A stretch of DNA of 64,000 bases, taken from the NCBI GenBank assembly GCA_947258405.1, contig CAMYIE010000012.1, positions 1 through 64,000 of the forward strand. The letters are read 5' to 3'. Within the stretch, counting starts at the first letter, position 1. The number at the start of each line of letters is the position of its first letter. The position numbers and the translations under genes were made by a program. The DNA comes from an uncultured Eudoraea sp. GTDB taxonomy: Bacteria; Bacteroidota; Bacteroidia; Flavobacteriales; Flavobacteriaceae. Below are positions 38,901 to 46,715 of this stretch, piece after piece. Below the pieces are notes generated by a model. It was not told the DNA's origin. It did no database searches and saw nothing but the letters and a program-made list of their open reading frames with translations.

Positions 38901-39489
38901 CTATATCAAAGCAAAAGAGGTACAACAGTTCTTTGCCCGACTAAAGGAGGTAAGATCACCCAATATCAGGGTCACTCTGGCCAGTCTGATGGTCTCTGAA
39001 GAAGAACAAATACCTCGACATCTAATAGACTCATTAGCTGGGGATATCAATAGCAGAATACTGCTTTTTGAACAGTTGAGGGCTAACGGCAAGACCCATC
39101 TTTTTCCAACCCTGTACCGGGTTCAGGAAGCTCTTGCCGAAAGTGCTATCTTCGAGGACAGGAATTTTATTGCCAGCAAGGACGAAGTGATATATCTGGG
39201 AGCGGAAAAACTAACCCTTCAAAATGATGTTTATTCCGGATATTATTTCAAGGTTAGGAGTAATCAGGACTTCGATAAGAATTACAAAGTATATCTGGTA
39301 GTTTACAAAAGTTCAGAGGAGATCCAGACTGAGTACTTTTACAAGAACGACGGGTACCGCATGAGCGATATGGACACAGACCAAAGTGCCATGGATTATC
39401 TTAGAGAGGAATTTGAGTTAAAAGACAGGGCACGGGCTATTGTCTTTCACCCTGAAGCGAATTCTTCCTACAGTCAGCTTGGATACTAA
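35968..39489 (+). CDS. Giant TraB/GumN family exported protein
   Basis: The 1173-residue product has a signal peptide (about 1-18). A TraB/GumN domain spans about 22-280 with the hallmark SSYLYGTMHVSKK (H44) near the start and GAAHLPG near residue 256, two His motifs implicated in metal binding or protease-like activity. Residues about 300-1173 form a large region without a recognised family: strand-rich blocks to about 760, then helical repeats, then a closing strand-rich domain. Ordinary TraB/GumN proteins have roughly 280-300 residues, so this one is four times longer. It is followed by a DUF1460 gene, 29 bp downstream. Confidence 0.88.
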   Translation: MRLACTTVLLCLSFVLKAQDRNSLLWEISGNGLEESSYLYGTMHVSKKIAFRLDDVFFEALDKSDIIALESDPDTWLDNEIHQSPDGYGFGYGLDSKGFYRDAFLLESPQIKEIAAYLAFDDRLINNILYRTNEYNQNFEEETYLDMFIYQAGAKYGKNIVALENLEESSTLVARASMNAMKNKPDEWLQKKMQGQDLNYLMQNAYRERNIDLLDSIDRAMYTDYYRKNMLYIRNENMTESLDSVMQNGKVFAGIGAAHLPGSRGVLQLLRDRGYSVLPLVSGSTDKGRQLKQKIEQKVRPTPLKMEFPEDQSFKLLLPNKLYPVAENKTTIYVSPDLANGSYLMVNRIPTYSFLRENSITLNDIERLLFENIPGEIILNKRVMQSGVEGIDIINKLKNGDFQRYQIFVKPLEILIFKMSGEGEYVVKFSDQIFDSLRFKSPGRERVTLQSAYEDFKITMPGEYTFYNPSRLGVRMIEAYQPTSDAYYFLRRASLSDMKYLEEDEFELLQIQKRFYQELGLEFENDTSADKSQRSQAVFDHEEGRVLYLKAVLNRGDYYLLGALSCQKTEADTFFDSFSLKDEAYPETFNRIRDTAMLFTTISPVKPKKFVENSQGYFRKKAKNKSYNPYTKKTLYQNRNSEAISVEFNKGHDLLAFPNIDSLWSLRKNQYRKKNFQIVAEEIVEKKNNVHQLQFIAADSLSTRGILVKNIVKGGVLYELKAIVDTQETPSQFVSDFFNNFEPLDTLVGKSLVKDKSLEFFDALRDKDSIVYKGYRFPYFDRSHIDSLEFYIDGFEYDLETRHIQSHLIQKLGDLVSEGSWEFFREFYKRSYGNSMAQVKILQSLSKSRSEDASLLLLELMAQDLPLVSNSKEISRIFKPYRKDLESARLLFPELLYYSNVHEYKLEIFSLLADLKSENLIKGNTYKKYVDQLITDARIQLKRHLAREANGQIQRSSQNLSRRNTTALIEDYAILLHPYIKAKEVQQFFARLKEVRSPNIRVTLASLMVSEEEQIPRHLIDSLAGDINSRILLFEQLRANGKTHLFPTLYRVQEALAESAIFEDRNFIASKDEVIYLGAEKLTLQNDVYSGYYFKVRSNQDFDKNYKVYLVVYKSSEEIQTEYFYKNDGYRMSDMDTDQSAMDYLREEFELKDRARAIVFHPEANSSYSQLGY

Positions 39490-39493
39490 TTTG

Positions 39494-39501
39494 TAGATTT
39501 G
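39494..39501 (+). promoter_or_regulatory. Possible -7 element before the DUF1460 gene
   Basis: TAGATTTG fits TAnnTTTG and lies 17 bp before the GTG start at 39519, within the short gap after the TraB/GumN gene. It may allow separate transcription. Confidence 0.25.
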
Positions 39502-39518
39502 CTTAAGAAACTTCGCAA

Positions 39519-40358
39519 GTGCGCATTATAATTATTTTATTCATATTTCTTTCTGCAACGTTTTCCACCACGGCACAGCATTTCAATTATTCCGATGAGG
39601 ATCTACAGGCATTTAAGAAGAAAGTTGAGCAAATAAAAAAGCTCGATCAGCCAAATATGGGTCGGACTGTAGTTGAAATAGGAAAGACTTTTGCCGGAAT
39701 GCCCTATGTTGGTAAAACCCTGGAAATTTACGAAGACGAAAAGCTGGTGATCAACCTCAGAGGTTTCGACTGTACCACTTATGTTGAAAATGTGCTGGCG
39801 TTCTCCTTACTGCTGAAAAAGGAGGCCGATGAGTTTGAAGCTTTTGGCAGTATCCTGAAAAATATCCGTTACAGGGACGGAGACCTGGAAGGATATTCCT
39901 CAAGACTCCATTATTTTTCAGAATGGCTTATTAACAATGAGGTGAAGGGGCTGGTGCGCAATATTACATGCGAACTGGGTGGGGTAAAGTTTAACAAGGA
40001 GATCAACTTCATGACCTCTCATAGAAAACTCTATCCTAGCTTGCAGGACAATAAGAGTTTCGAGGATGTGAGAATCACCGAAGAAAGACTTAGCGTGAGC
40101 GAGTTTTGCTACATCCCAAAAAGTAAAATCAGGGATGTGGAATCGAGTTTAGCGGATGGTGATATCATCGCACTGGCCACCTCTATCGAAGGACTGGACG
40201 TAACCCATACCGGCTTTGCCCACCGCAAAGCAGACGGGCGGATTTACCTGCTTCATGCTTCGGTTTCCGGGCAGGTTGAAATTTCCGAAAAACCGCTTAC
40301 CAAGTATCTTGAGGGTATTAAAAATAATATAGGAATCCTGGTAGCAAGGCCACTTTAG
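39519..40358 (+). CDS. DUF1460 family exported amidase-like protein, GTG start
   Basis: Translation most likely starts at GTG 39519 (first residues MRIIIILFIFLSATF form a signal peptide), as no ATG precedes the leader. The 279-residue protein has the DUF1460 pattern with C85 in RGFDCTTYVENVLAF and a His in DVTHTGFAHRK. These are the nucleophile and base of an NlpC/P60-like cysteine peptidase fold linked to N-acetylmuramoyl-L-alanine amidase activity, so a peptidoglycan role is plausible. It ends 16 bp from the convergent ThuA gene. Confidence 0.9.
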   Translation: MRIIIILFIFLSATFSTTAQHFNYSDEDLQAFKKKVEQIKKLDQPNMGRTVVEIGKTFAGMPYVGKTLEIYEDEKLVINLRGFDCTTYVENVLAFSLLLKKEADEFEAFGSILKNIRYRDGDLEGYSSRLHYFSEWLINNEVKGLVRNITCELGGVKFNKEINFMTSHRKLYPSLQDNKSFEDVRITEERLSVSEFCYIPKSKIRDVESSLADGDIIALATSIEGLDVTHTGFAHRKADGRIYLLHASVSGQVEISEKPLTKYLEGIKNNIGILVARPL

Positions 40359-40374
40359 CGGTTTGTTTATAGAA

Positions 40375-41196
40375 TTATTTACGCCTAAGGCAATACTCAA
40401 TTCCTCCTAGAAGGTGTTTTTGGAAGTCAATTTCGTCAAAGGAGGCTTCTGTATGACCGCCTCCTGTATAAAAAGAACGGCCCCCATCGAATTCATGATA
40501 CCATGCAATAGGATGAAAGCTCCCGTTGGTGCCTCCTACATAGGAAGTTTCATCGAGATTGAGTACCACCTGAATATCGGGATTTATACTTTTAAAATTA
40601 TACCATTCATCATTTCGCTGCCATAGCTCCTCCAAATGAGAAGTAGATGGATGTGATTCGTCGACCACTTCAATATCAGCTTCTCTAACATTCGGATTAC
40701 TGGGATGGCTCTCAAAATATGCGCCTACAAGTTTACCATACCAGGACCAGGCGTATTCCGTATCACTTGCTGCGTGGATCCCCATAAAGTTTCCTCCCTG
40801 ATTGATATAAGCTTTGAATGCACTTTCCTGATCTGGATCTAGAATATTCCTGGTAGTACTAAGAAAAATCACCAGATCGTATTCCTGCAAGCCTGTGGAA
40901 GAAAAAACCGATGCTTCCTCGGTATGGGTAATCTCAAAATCGTTTTCTTCACCGAGATTTCTCAATGTAGACACCCCTTTCTCTATCGATTGATGACGAA
41001 AACCTGCCGTTTTTGTAAAGACCAATATTTTGGCCGACTCCATGTTCTGGTCCGGATTTTCCTCTTCGTTCTGGACCGGGTTTTCCTCTTCGTTCTGGAC
41101 CAGGTTTTCCTCTTTACCTTCCGATTGCGGCTGGCATTGTAGCATAGTGAGGGAGAACAAAAGCAAGATTGCAAAACTCGAACAGGTCTGTCTCAT
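40375..41196 (-). CDS. ThuA-domain lipoprotein
   Basis: From the ATG at 41196 the product has 273 residues and starts with a lipoprotein leader ending LTMLQC. An in-frame ATG at 41229 would place eleven extra residues ahead of the leader. After an acidic linker made of eight-residue repeats (EENPVQNE-type) comes a ThuA/class-I glutamine amidotransferase-like domain (ILVFTKTAGFRHQSI, LVIFLSTT, GNFMGIHAASDTEYAW, FYTGGGHTEASF). ThuA-type domains occur in proteins linked to sugar use. The gene converges with the DUF1460 gene. Confidence 0.9.
   Translation of the reverse strand: MRQTCSSFAILLLFSLTMLQCQPQSEGKEENLVQNEEENPVQNEEENPDQNMESAKILVFTKTAGFRHQSIEKGVSTLRNLGEENDFEITHTEEASVFSSTGLQEYDLVIFLSTTRNILDPDQESAFKAYINQGGNFMGIHAASDTEYAWSWYGKLVGAYFESHPSNPNVREADIEVVDESHPSTSHLEELWQRNDEWYNFKSINPDIQVVLNLDETSYVGGTNGSFHPIAWYHEFDGGRSFYTGGGHTEASFDEIDFQKHLLGGIEYCLRRK
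41057..41118 (-). repeat. 24-bp in-frame tandem repeat in the ThuA lipoprotein linker
   Basis: Two consecutive 24-bp units, 41057-41080 and 41081-41104, differ at a single base (position 23: G versus A). They are flanked by partial copies at 41044-41056 and 41105-41118. They encode an eight-residue acidic repeat just after the lipidated cysteine. Because the unit is a multiple of 3, copy number changes would only lengthen or shorten the surface linker. Confidence 0.9.
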
Positions 41197-41235
41197 GATT
41201 AAATATTCTATAGGAAACTTTTTACACAAAAATAA

Positions 41236-42126
41236 TCAGGTATTGGTAAGGGACATCAGGTACTTCTTTGGCGTAGTGCCATATTTTTTCTTGAAGGCAG
41301 TGATAAAATGACTGGCGGTGCTATAGCCCACCCGGTGCCCAACTTCATTAACATTGTACTGACCCGATTCAAGCATTTTACGGGCATAATCCATTTTATA
41401 TTCGAATAGAAAAGTGTAGACCGGATCTCCATAGATTTGCTTAAACCCCTCTTTTAGCTTTTTCAATGGTAGCCCGATCTGCTGAGCTAATTCCTTTAAT
41501 GACGGGGGTTCTGACATCTGAGATATGATAATCTCTTTGGCCTGACGAATGCGCCGTACATTATCCTCGTCTACTAAAAAAGGACAATTTTCTGCATCTG
41601 CGTCCACATTGCGATTAAAATAGAGCGACATCAATTCATATACCTTGGCCCTTATATAAAGCTCCTTAACCGAAGGATGAAGGTTAAAATTGATTACCTG
41701 ACTTAGGATTATCGCCATAGCCGGACTAATATTTTCCTGTGCATAATATTTCTTATCGCGGTTCTCAGCAGTAAGAAAATGTATATAGTCGGCTTCTTTT
41801 GAGAAAAGTGCGTGAAAATTCCTGATGGTCATCACCACCGATACCAACCAGCTATCTGACTGTAATTCGAGGTTAAGTGGTAAATCGATCTGAGGATTAT
41901 ACAGTAATAATGAGTTTTCATCGTTTACTTCCAGCGCATAGCGCCCTTCATTGAAAACGAATTTTCCACTCCCTTTAAGGCAGAAATGAAATTGAATGAA
42001 CGAATTATCGATCTCACGCCTAACCCTTTGAATATCGGGACTTTCATTCTGTATTTTTAAAACGTAAAAGCCGTCATCCAATACTATTTCCTCGAACGAA
42101 CCTTGAGCGACATTTTTGAGTGCCAT
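41236..42126 (-). CDS. AraC-family transcriptional regulator, divergent from hemA
   Basis: The 296-residue regulator has an N-terminal sensing domain of cupin type (about 1-190; FHFCLKGSGKFVFNEGRY, then ENSLLLYNPQIDLPLN) and a C-terminal pair of AraC helix-turn-helix motifs (about 198-290; SLKELAQQIGLPLKKLKEGF and NVNEVGHRVGYSTASHFITAF). It is divergent from hemA across 198 bp that hold a palindrome and a 21-bp-spaced direct repeat, so control of the hem cluster is likely but not shown. Confidence 0.93.
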   Translation of the reverse strand: MALKNVAQGSFEEIVLDDGFYVLKIQNESPDIQRVRREIDNSFIQFHFCLKGSGKFVFNEGRYALEVNDENSLLLYNPQIDLPLNLELQSDSWLVSVVMTIRNFHALFSKEADYIHFLTAENRDKKYYAQENISPAMAIILSQVINFNLHPSVKELYIRAKVYELMSLYFNRNVDADAENCPFLVDEDNVRRIRQAKEIIISQMSEPPSLKELAQQIGLPLKKLKEGFKQIYGDPVYTFLFEYKMDYARKMLESGQYNVNEVGHRVGYSTASHFITAFKKKYGTTPKKYLMSLTNT

Positions 42127-42147
42127 GGCTATATTGGTTTAATTTTT

Positions 42148-42168
42148 TATTTAGAATCTTTCTAAATA
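42148..42168. promoter_or_regulatory. Perfect 21-bp dyad between the AraC gene and hemA
   Basis: TATTTAGAA (42148-42156), three spacer bases TCT, then TTCTAAATA (42160-42168): both arms are perfectly complementary. It lies 21 bp ahead of the AraC gene's ATG, so binding there would block or steer its transcription. The form resembles boxes used by Fur or DtxR/IdeR-type metal regulators, but a match to either consensus is only approximate. Confidence 0.5.
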
Positions 42169-42251
42169 GATAAGCTTTATACCCCTTTGTTTATCGCAAA
42201 TGTAGCGTATTTAGGGAAATTAGAGGTTTTTAATTATTTAAAAACTTAGAA

Positions 42252-42306
42252 CGTTATTAATTGTACCTACAGCGTTATTTTTGCCCGATTACTCCTTTTA
42301 TTTTTG
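42252..42306 (+). promoter_or_regulatory. hemA promoter region with CGTTATT direct repeat
   Basis: CGTTATT occurs at 42252-42258 and 42273-42279, 21 bp apart and on the same helix face, the usual geometry of AraC-family half-sites. The second copy overlaps a -7 element TATTTTTG (42276-42283). Another TATTTTTG lies at 42299-42306, 18 bp before the ATG of hemA. Confidence 0.45.
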
Positions 42307-42324
42307 TCTAGCTCAATTGAATAC

Positions 42325-43581
42325 ATGAAGGCATATCATATTTCCAGGCATCATTCTTTTTATACCATTGGTTTGAGCTATAAAAAAGCTAATGCCGATA
42401 TACGCGGAAAGTTCAGTCTGGAACCCGCCGCAATGGAGCGCTTGTTGGTGAAAGCCAGGGAAGAAGGGATCGATGGGCTTTTAATCATTTCCACCTGTAA
42501 TCGAACAGAACTTCACGGCTTTGCCCAGCATCCTTTTCAGCTTATAAAGCTCTTATGCGACCATACGGTGGGAACCGTTGAAGAATTTCAACAGGTGGCC
42601 TATGTGTTGAAAAATTACGACGCCATTGACCACCTGTTCAGAGTTGGCACCGGATTGGATAGTCAGATTCTGGGGGATTTTGAAATTATCGGTCAAATCA
42701 AAAACAGTTTCCATCGATCTAAAAATCACGGGCTTACCAATCACTTCCTGGAACGCTTATGTAATTCTATCATTCAGGCCAGCAAGAGGGTAAAAAACGA
42801 AACGCAGATTTCGAGTGGTGCTACTTCCGTAGCTTTTGCTTCGGTTCAGTACATACTGAAAAATATCGAAGACGTTTCTGAAAAGAATATCCTCTTATTC
42901 GGTACTGGCAAGATTGGCAGGAATACCTGTGAGAATCTGATAAAACACACCGGCAATCATCATATCACACTGATTAACCGCACAAAAAATAAAGCCGAGA
43001 AAGTTGCGGGTAAATTCCATTTAACGGTAAAAGACTATGGCGACCTGCAAGCCGAGATAAGGAAAGCCGATATATTGATTGTAGCTACCGCTGCGCACAC
43101 CCCTACGATTACCAGCGATCTTATACATTCCAAAAAGCCGCTGTTGATCCTTGATCTGTCCATTCCAAAAAACGTAGCCCCCGAAGTGGCCGAACTTTCC
43201 CAAGTATCGCTCCTTCACCTCGACCATCTCTCTCAGATAACCGACGAGACCCTGGAAAGACGTAAAGAACACATCCCTGAGGCCCAAAGAATCATCGATG
43301 AGGTGAGGACAGATTTCATACAATGGCTGGAGACCCGGAAATTTGCTCCGGTGATCAAAGCCCTGAAGAAAAAATTAAAGACGATGAAGGAAGAGGAAAT
43401 CGACTTCCAGTCTAAAAAAATAAACGATTTCAATGCTGAGCAAGCCGATTTAGTCTCCGATCGGATAATACATAAGATCACCAAACGCTTTGTAAACCAT
43501 CTTAAAGATTCGGACATCGATTCCGAAGACAGCCTTGAATTTATACAGAAGGTATTCCAACTTGAAGTGGAGTCTCCATGA
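42325..43581 (+). CDS. hemA: Glutamyl-tRNA reductase
   Basis: From the ATG at 42325 the enzyme has 418 residues (MKAYHISRHHSFYTIGLSYK). An in-frame TTG at 42304 would start inside a probable promoter element and is rejected. It reduces glutamyl-tRNA to glutamate-1-semialdehyde, the first committed step of C5-pathway tetrapyrrole synthesis. The catalytic Cys is C58 in ISTCNRTEL. The NADPH-binding region is LLFGTGKIGRNTCENL, followed by a helical dimerisation tail. Its stop overlaps hemC (ATGA). It is the first gene of the hem operon, divergent from the AraC gene. Confidence 0.97.
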   Translation: MKAYHISRHHSFYTIGLSYKKANADIRGKFSLEPAAMERLLVKAREEGIDGLLIISTCNRTELHGFAQHPFQLIKLLCDHTVGTVEEFQQVAYVLKNYDAIDHLFRVGTGLDSQILGDFEIIGQIKNSFHRSKNHGLTNHFLERLCNSIIQASKRVKNETQISSGATSVAFASVQYILKNIEDVSEKNILLFGTGKIGRNTCENLIKHTGNHHITLINRTKNKAEKVAGKFHLTVKDYGDLQAEIRKADILIVATAAHTPTITSDLIHSKKPLLILDLSIPKNVAPEVAELSQVSLLHLDHLSQITDETLERRKEHIPEAQRIIDEVRTDFIQWLETRKFAPVIKALKKKLKTMKEEEIDFQSKKINDFNAEQADLVSDRIIHKITKRFVNHLKDSDIDSEDSLEFIQKVFQLEVESP

Positions 43582-44492
43582 ACAGGATCATCCGGATAGG
43601 CAGCCGCGATAGTGATTTAGCACTATGGCAAGCCAATACGGTTAAGGATCGGCTGGAAGACCTGGGAGTTCGATCCGAAATCGTTCCTATTAAGTCTGAA
43701 GGCGACCTCAACACCGATGTGCCACTCTACGAACTAGGAATCATAGGAATTTTTACACGCTCATTAGACATCGCCCTGATTAAGGGAAAGATCGACATCG
43801 CCGTACATTCCATGAAAGATGTTCCCACTATGCTGCCTGAAGGGATTGTAAAAGCAGCCGTTCTGGAACGCGCCAACCCCTCTGATGTACTGATACATAA
43901 GGGACTTGATTTTTTAAATACCGAAGGTATTTTGGCCACAGGAAGTTTAAGAAGGAAAGCTCAATGGCTGCATCGCTATCCGCTGCACACAGTAGTTGAT
44001 CTTAGGGGAAATGTCCCTACCCGACTTAAAAAACTGGAAGAAGAGCCCTGGAACGCAGCGATATTTGCGACGGCCGGACTAGAGCGTCTCGATCTAAATA
44101 CTGAGAATGGAGTAGAATTGCAGTGGATGGTCCCGGCACCAGCGCAGGGAGCAATATTGGTGGTAGCACTTCATAAAGATGAGGAAATTATAGATGCTCT
44201 AAGACCAATTAATCATAATGATACAGATACCTGTACCGGTGTAGAGCGCGAATTCCTAAGGGAACTGGAAGGAGGCTGCTCCGCCCCTATCGGAGCTCTG
44301 GCCAAAATTGAAGGTGAAAAGATGCATTTTAAAGGTGTTCTTGGATCAATAGATGGCAGCAGATTATTGAGCGTTGAGAAAGAGGTCGAGACCAAAGATT
44401 TGGAAGGATTTGGCCGCCAGTGTGCAAAACATATCCTTTCTCAAGGAGGTGCCGAGATTCTAAAAACCATAAAATCTCGCGCCGGTTCATGA
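43578..44492 (+). CDS. hemC: Porphobilinogen deaminase (hydroxymethylbilane synthase)
   Basis: The 304-residue enzyme polymerises four porphobilinogens into hydroxymethylbilane. Signatures are the start IRIGSRDSDLALWQAN, VHSMKDVP near residue 77, GSLRRKAQW near 122 and the dipyrromethane attachment Cys C234 in ELEGGCSAPIGA. It overlaps hemA by 4 bp and hemD by 4 bp, so translation is coupled. Confidence 0.98.
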   Translation: MNRIIRIGSRDSDLALWQANTVKDRLEDLGVRSEIVPIKSEGDLNTDVPLYELGIIGIFTRSLDIALIKGKIDIAVHSMKDVPTMLPEGIVKAAVLERANPSDVLIHKGLDFLNTEGILATGSLRRKAQWLHRYPLHTVVDLRGNVPTRLKKLEEEPWNAAIFATAGLERLDLNTENGVELQWMVPAPAQGAILVVALHKDEEIIDALRPINHNDTDTCTGVEREFLRELEGGCSAPIGALAKIEGEKMHFKGVLGSIDGSRLLSVEKEVETKDLEGFGRQCAKHILSQGGAEILKTIKSRAGS

Positions 44493-45178
44493 AACAACTC
44501 CTGTCGACCAAAATTCTTTCCCCAAAGCAAAAAGAGATCATCCCATCCTCAGGGTTTCGGTTAACCGAATACAACGCAATAAATATTGAATACAGAGAGT
44601 TTAGTCTCCCAGGGGAATTCGATCACTATATATTCACCAGTCAAAATGCCGTAAGAGGTTTTCTCAGAGTATTAGATCATTTACAATTGCCAAAAAAACA
44701 CGCAGAGGTCTTGGCCCATAGTTGTTTTTGTGTCGGACAAAAAACATCATCACTTCTAATTGAAAATGGCTTTAAAATCACCAAAACAGTTCAAAAATCG
44801 CGCGATTTAGCCCATTTTATTGTAAAATCATACAAAAATGCCTCTTTTTTGTTTATTTGTGGAAATCTAAGAAGAGCTGAATTACCGGATATTCTTACTA
44901 AGCATACTGTTCGATATAAAGAAATCATCGCGTATAATACCGTATACAATACCCGTAAAATACCCGGAGTTTTTGACGGGGTACTATTCTTTAGTCCGAG
45001 TGGGGTACAAAGCTTTGTAGCTATGAACGAACTACAGGGCATCGAGGCTTTTTGTATAGGTGAAACCACTGCTGCGGAAGCCTCTTTATTTACTGCTAAA
45101 ATAGTAGTTGCAAAAAACCAGACCACAGAGAGTGTCATCCAAAGCGCATTGACATATTTTGTGAAAAAACATGAATAA
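44489..45178 (+). CDS. hemD: Uroporphyrinogen-III synthase
   Basis: The start overlaps the hemC stop (ATGA at 44489), giving 229 residues beginning [19 protein letters not shown]. An in-frame ATG at 44420 lies inside hemC and is not supported. The two-lobed HemD fold is weakly conserved, but the segments [11 protein letters not shown], the [10 protein letters not shown] block and [11 protein letters not shown], together with the position between hemC and hemE, support the call. It cyclises hydroxymethylbilane to uroporphyrinogen III. Confidence 0.92.
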   Translation: MKQLLSTKILSPKQKEIIPSSGFRLTEYNAINIEYREFSLPGEFDHYIFTSQNAVRGFLRVLDHLQLPKKHAEVLAHSCFCVGQKTSSLLIENGFKITKTVQKSRDLAHFIVKSYKNASFLFICGNLRRAELPDILTKHTVRYKEIIAYNTVYNTRKIPGVFDGVLFFSPSGVQSFVAMNELQGIEAFCIGETTAAEASLFTAKIVVAKNQTTESVIQSALTYFVKKHE

Positions 45179-46205
45179 TAGAATTATGAATGATTTGTTT
45201 TTAAAAGCTTTAAAAGGTGAGTCGGTTTCCAGACCACCGGTTTGGATGATGCGACAGGCAGGAAGATATCTGCCCGAGTTCATGGCCATCCGCGATAATT
45301 ACGACTTTTTTACAAGGTGCCAGACTCCTGAACTGGCTTCGGAGATCACCGTACAGCCCATTCGCCGGTTTGGGATGGATGCCGCTATACTATTTAGCGA
45401 TATCCTGGTAATACCTCAGGCGATGGGCATTGAAGTGCAGATGAAGCCAGATTTCGGGCCATATCTGCCTAATCCCATACGTAGCACCACTGATGTGGAG
45501 AATATAAAAGTCCCGGATGTAAATACAGAGCTTGACTATGTTATGAAGGCCATAGAAATGACATTGGAAAAACTGGATGGTGAAGTGCCACTGATCGGTT
45601 TTGCCGGGGCACCATGGACTATTCTCTGTTATTGTGTACAGGGACAAGGCAGCAAATCCTTCGATCAGGCCAAAACCTTTTGCTTTACCCATCCAAAGGC
45701 AGCACATATGTTGTTGCAGAAGATTACCGATACCACAATAGCCTATCTCAAAGCCAAGGTCAAAGCAGGGGTACATAGTGCGCAGTTATTTGATTCATGG
45801 GGAGGAATGCTATCACCAGTAGATTATGCAGAATTCTCCCTTCCTTATATCCGACAGATCGTACAGGCGCTTCAGCATGAGGCACCCGTTATAGTATTCG
45901 CAAAAGGGTGTTGGTTTGCATTAAAAGAATTGTCCCAGACCGGGGCCTCCGCACTGGGCGTAGACTGGACATGTTCCGCGATCAATGCCCGTTACCTCTC
46001 TGGGGGGCAGATCACCCTGCAGGGAAACCTGGATCCGGCACGCTTATTTTCACCTCCTGAAAAGATAAGGGATATGGTGAATACTATGATCCGTGAATTC
46101 GGGAAAGATCGGTATATAGTAAACCTGGGGCATGGCATTTTGCCCACCATTCCATTGGAAAATGTTTCGGCCTTTATAAATGCCGTCAAGGAATACCGGG
46201 AATAG
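45171..46205 (+). CDS. hemE: Uroporphyrinogen decarboxylase
   Basis: The 344-residue enzyme converts uroporphyrinogen III to coproporphyrinogen III. Signatures are [17 protein letters not shown] near residues 22-38, the conserved [13 protein letters not shown] and [11 protein letters not shown]. The start at 45171 overlaps hemD by 8 bp. An alternative ATG at 45186 would give [12 protein letters not shown], a common family start; the choice is uncertain. The gene directly abuts the DUF6973-like gene downstream. Confidence 0.97.
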   Translation: MNNRIMNDLFLKALKGESVSRPPVWMMRQAGRYLPEFMAIRDNYDFFTRCQTPELASEITVQPIRRFGMDAAILFSDILVIPQAMGIEVQMKPDFGPYLPNPIRSTTDVENIKVPDVNTELDYVMKAIEMTLEKLDGEVPLIGFAGAPWTILCYCVQGQGSKSFDQAKTFCFTHPKAAHMLLQKITDTTIAYLKAKVKAGVHSAQLFDSWGGMLSPVDYAEFSLPYIRQIVQALQHEAPVIVFAKGCWFALKELSQTGASALGVDWTCSAINARYLSGGQITLQGNLDPARLFSPPEKIRDMVNTMIREFGKDRYIVNLGHGILPTIPLENVSAFINAVKEYRE

Positions 46206-46715
46206 ATGAGATTATGGGATTTTATCAGGACTCTAAAATGGAGACATATATACCGTCTGCTGATTCTTTGCCTTGGTAACCCATCCAGGCTTTGGCCTAC
46301 ATGGAAGGCCACGAAAAGGAGTGTATCGTTAGCCAATAAATACTATGGGTTGACACATCAGCGCAATACAGCTGCCAATGCATTTCGTCATGCATTGTGG
46401 AATTACCTGGTGGCCGAAGCCTGCTACAACGATAATTCAGATATTGAAAACACTTTGGTATGGACAAAAAAGATCACCGACATTCACGAAGAGCTTTATC
46501 CTAACCCTCCACTCTCTAAAGCTATGGACCTGCACAACAACGAAGTGGGAAGAGCCCTTTTTAAAAAAAATCGCCAGGGGAATCCAGAGGAAATCATTTC
46601 CTTGTTGAGGGCAAAAGCCCATGAGTCAATATTAATAAAATCGCTCGAAGATCTATCTAAAATTCCAGCTGATAATTTAGCACACATGATCAATGCAGAT
46701 AACAATGAAAGATAA
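46206..46715 (+). CDS. DUF6973-like protein inside the hem operon
   Basis: The 169-residue product begins directly after the hemE stop codon. Its conserved features are AANAFRHALWNYLVA near residue 56, HEELYPN near residue 93 and MDLHNNEVGRALF near residue 107, with His and Asn residues that may form a metal site. I take this to be the DUF6973 family, with no known function. It has no signal peptide; a hydrophobic stretch near residues 16-25 (YRLLILCLGN) could touch the membrane. Placement between hemE and hemF suggests a role tied to tetrapyrrole synthesis, not demonstrated. Confidence 0.75.
   Translation: MRLWDFIRTLKWRHIYRLLILCLGNPSRLWPTWKATKRSVSLANKYYGLTHQRNTAANAFRHALWNYLVAEACYNDNSDIENTLVWTKKITDIHEELYPNPPLSKAMDLHNNEVGRALFKKNRQGNPEEIISLLRAKAHESILIKSLEDLSKIPADNLAHMINADNNER

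Noticed and set aside
41044-41118. Repeat as a CRISPR-like array
   Set aside because: The units are contiguous with no spacers, in frame, and encode a protein linker.
42304-42324. TTG start for hemA
   Set aside because: It adds seven residues not seen at the family start and overlaps a TATTTTTG promoter match; the ATG at 42325 is preferred.
44420-44488. Earlier ATG for hemD
   Set aside because: It lies inside the hemC coding region; the ATGA overlap at 44489 fits the coupling in the operon.
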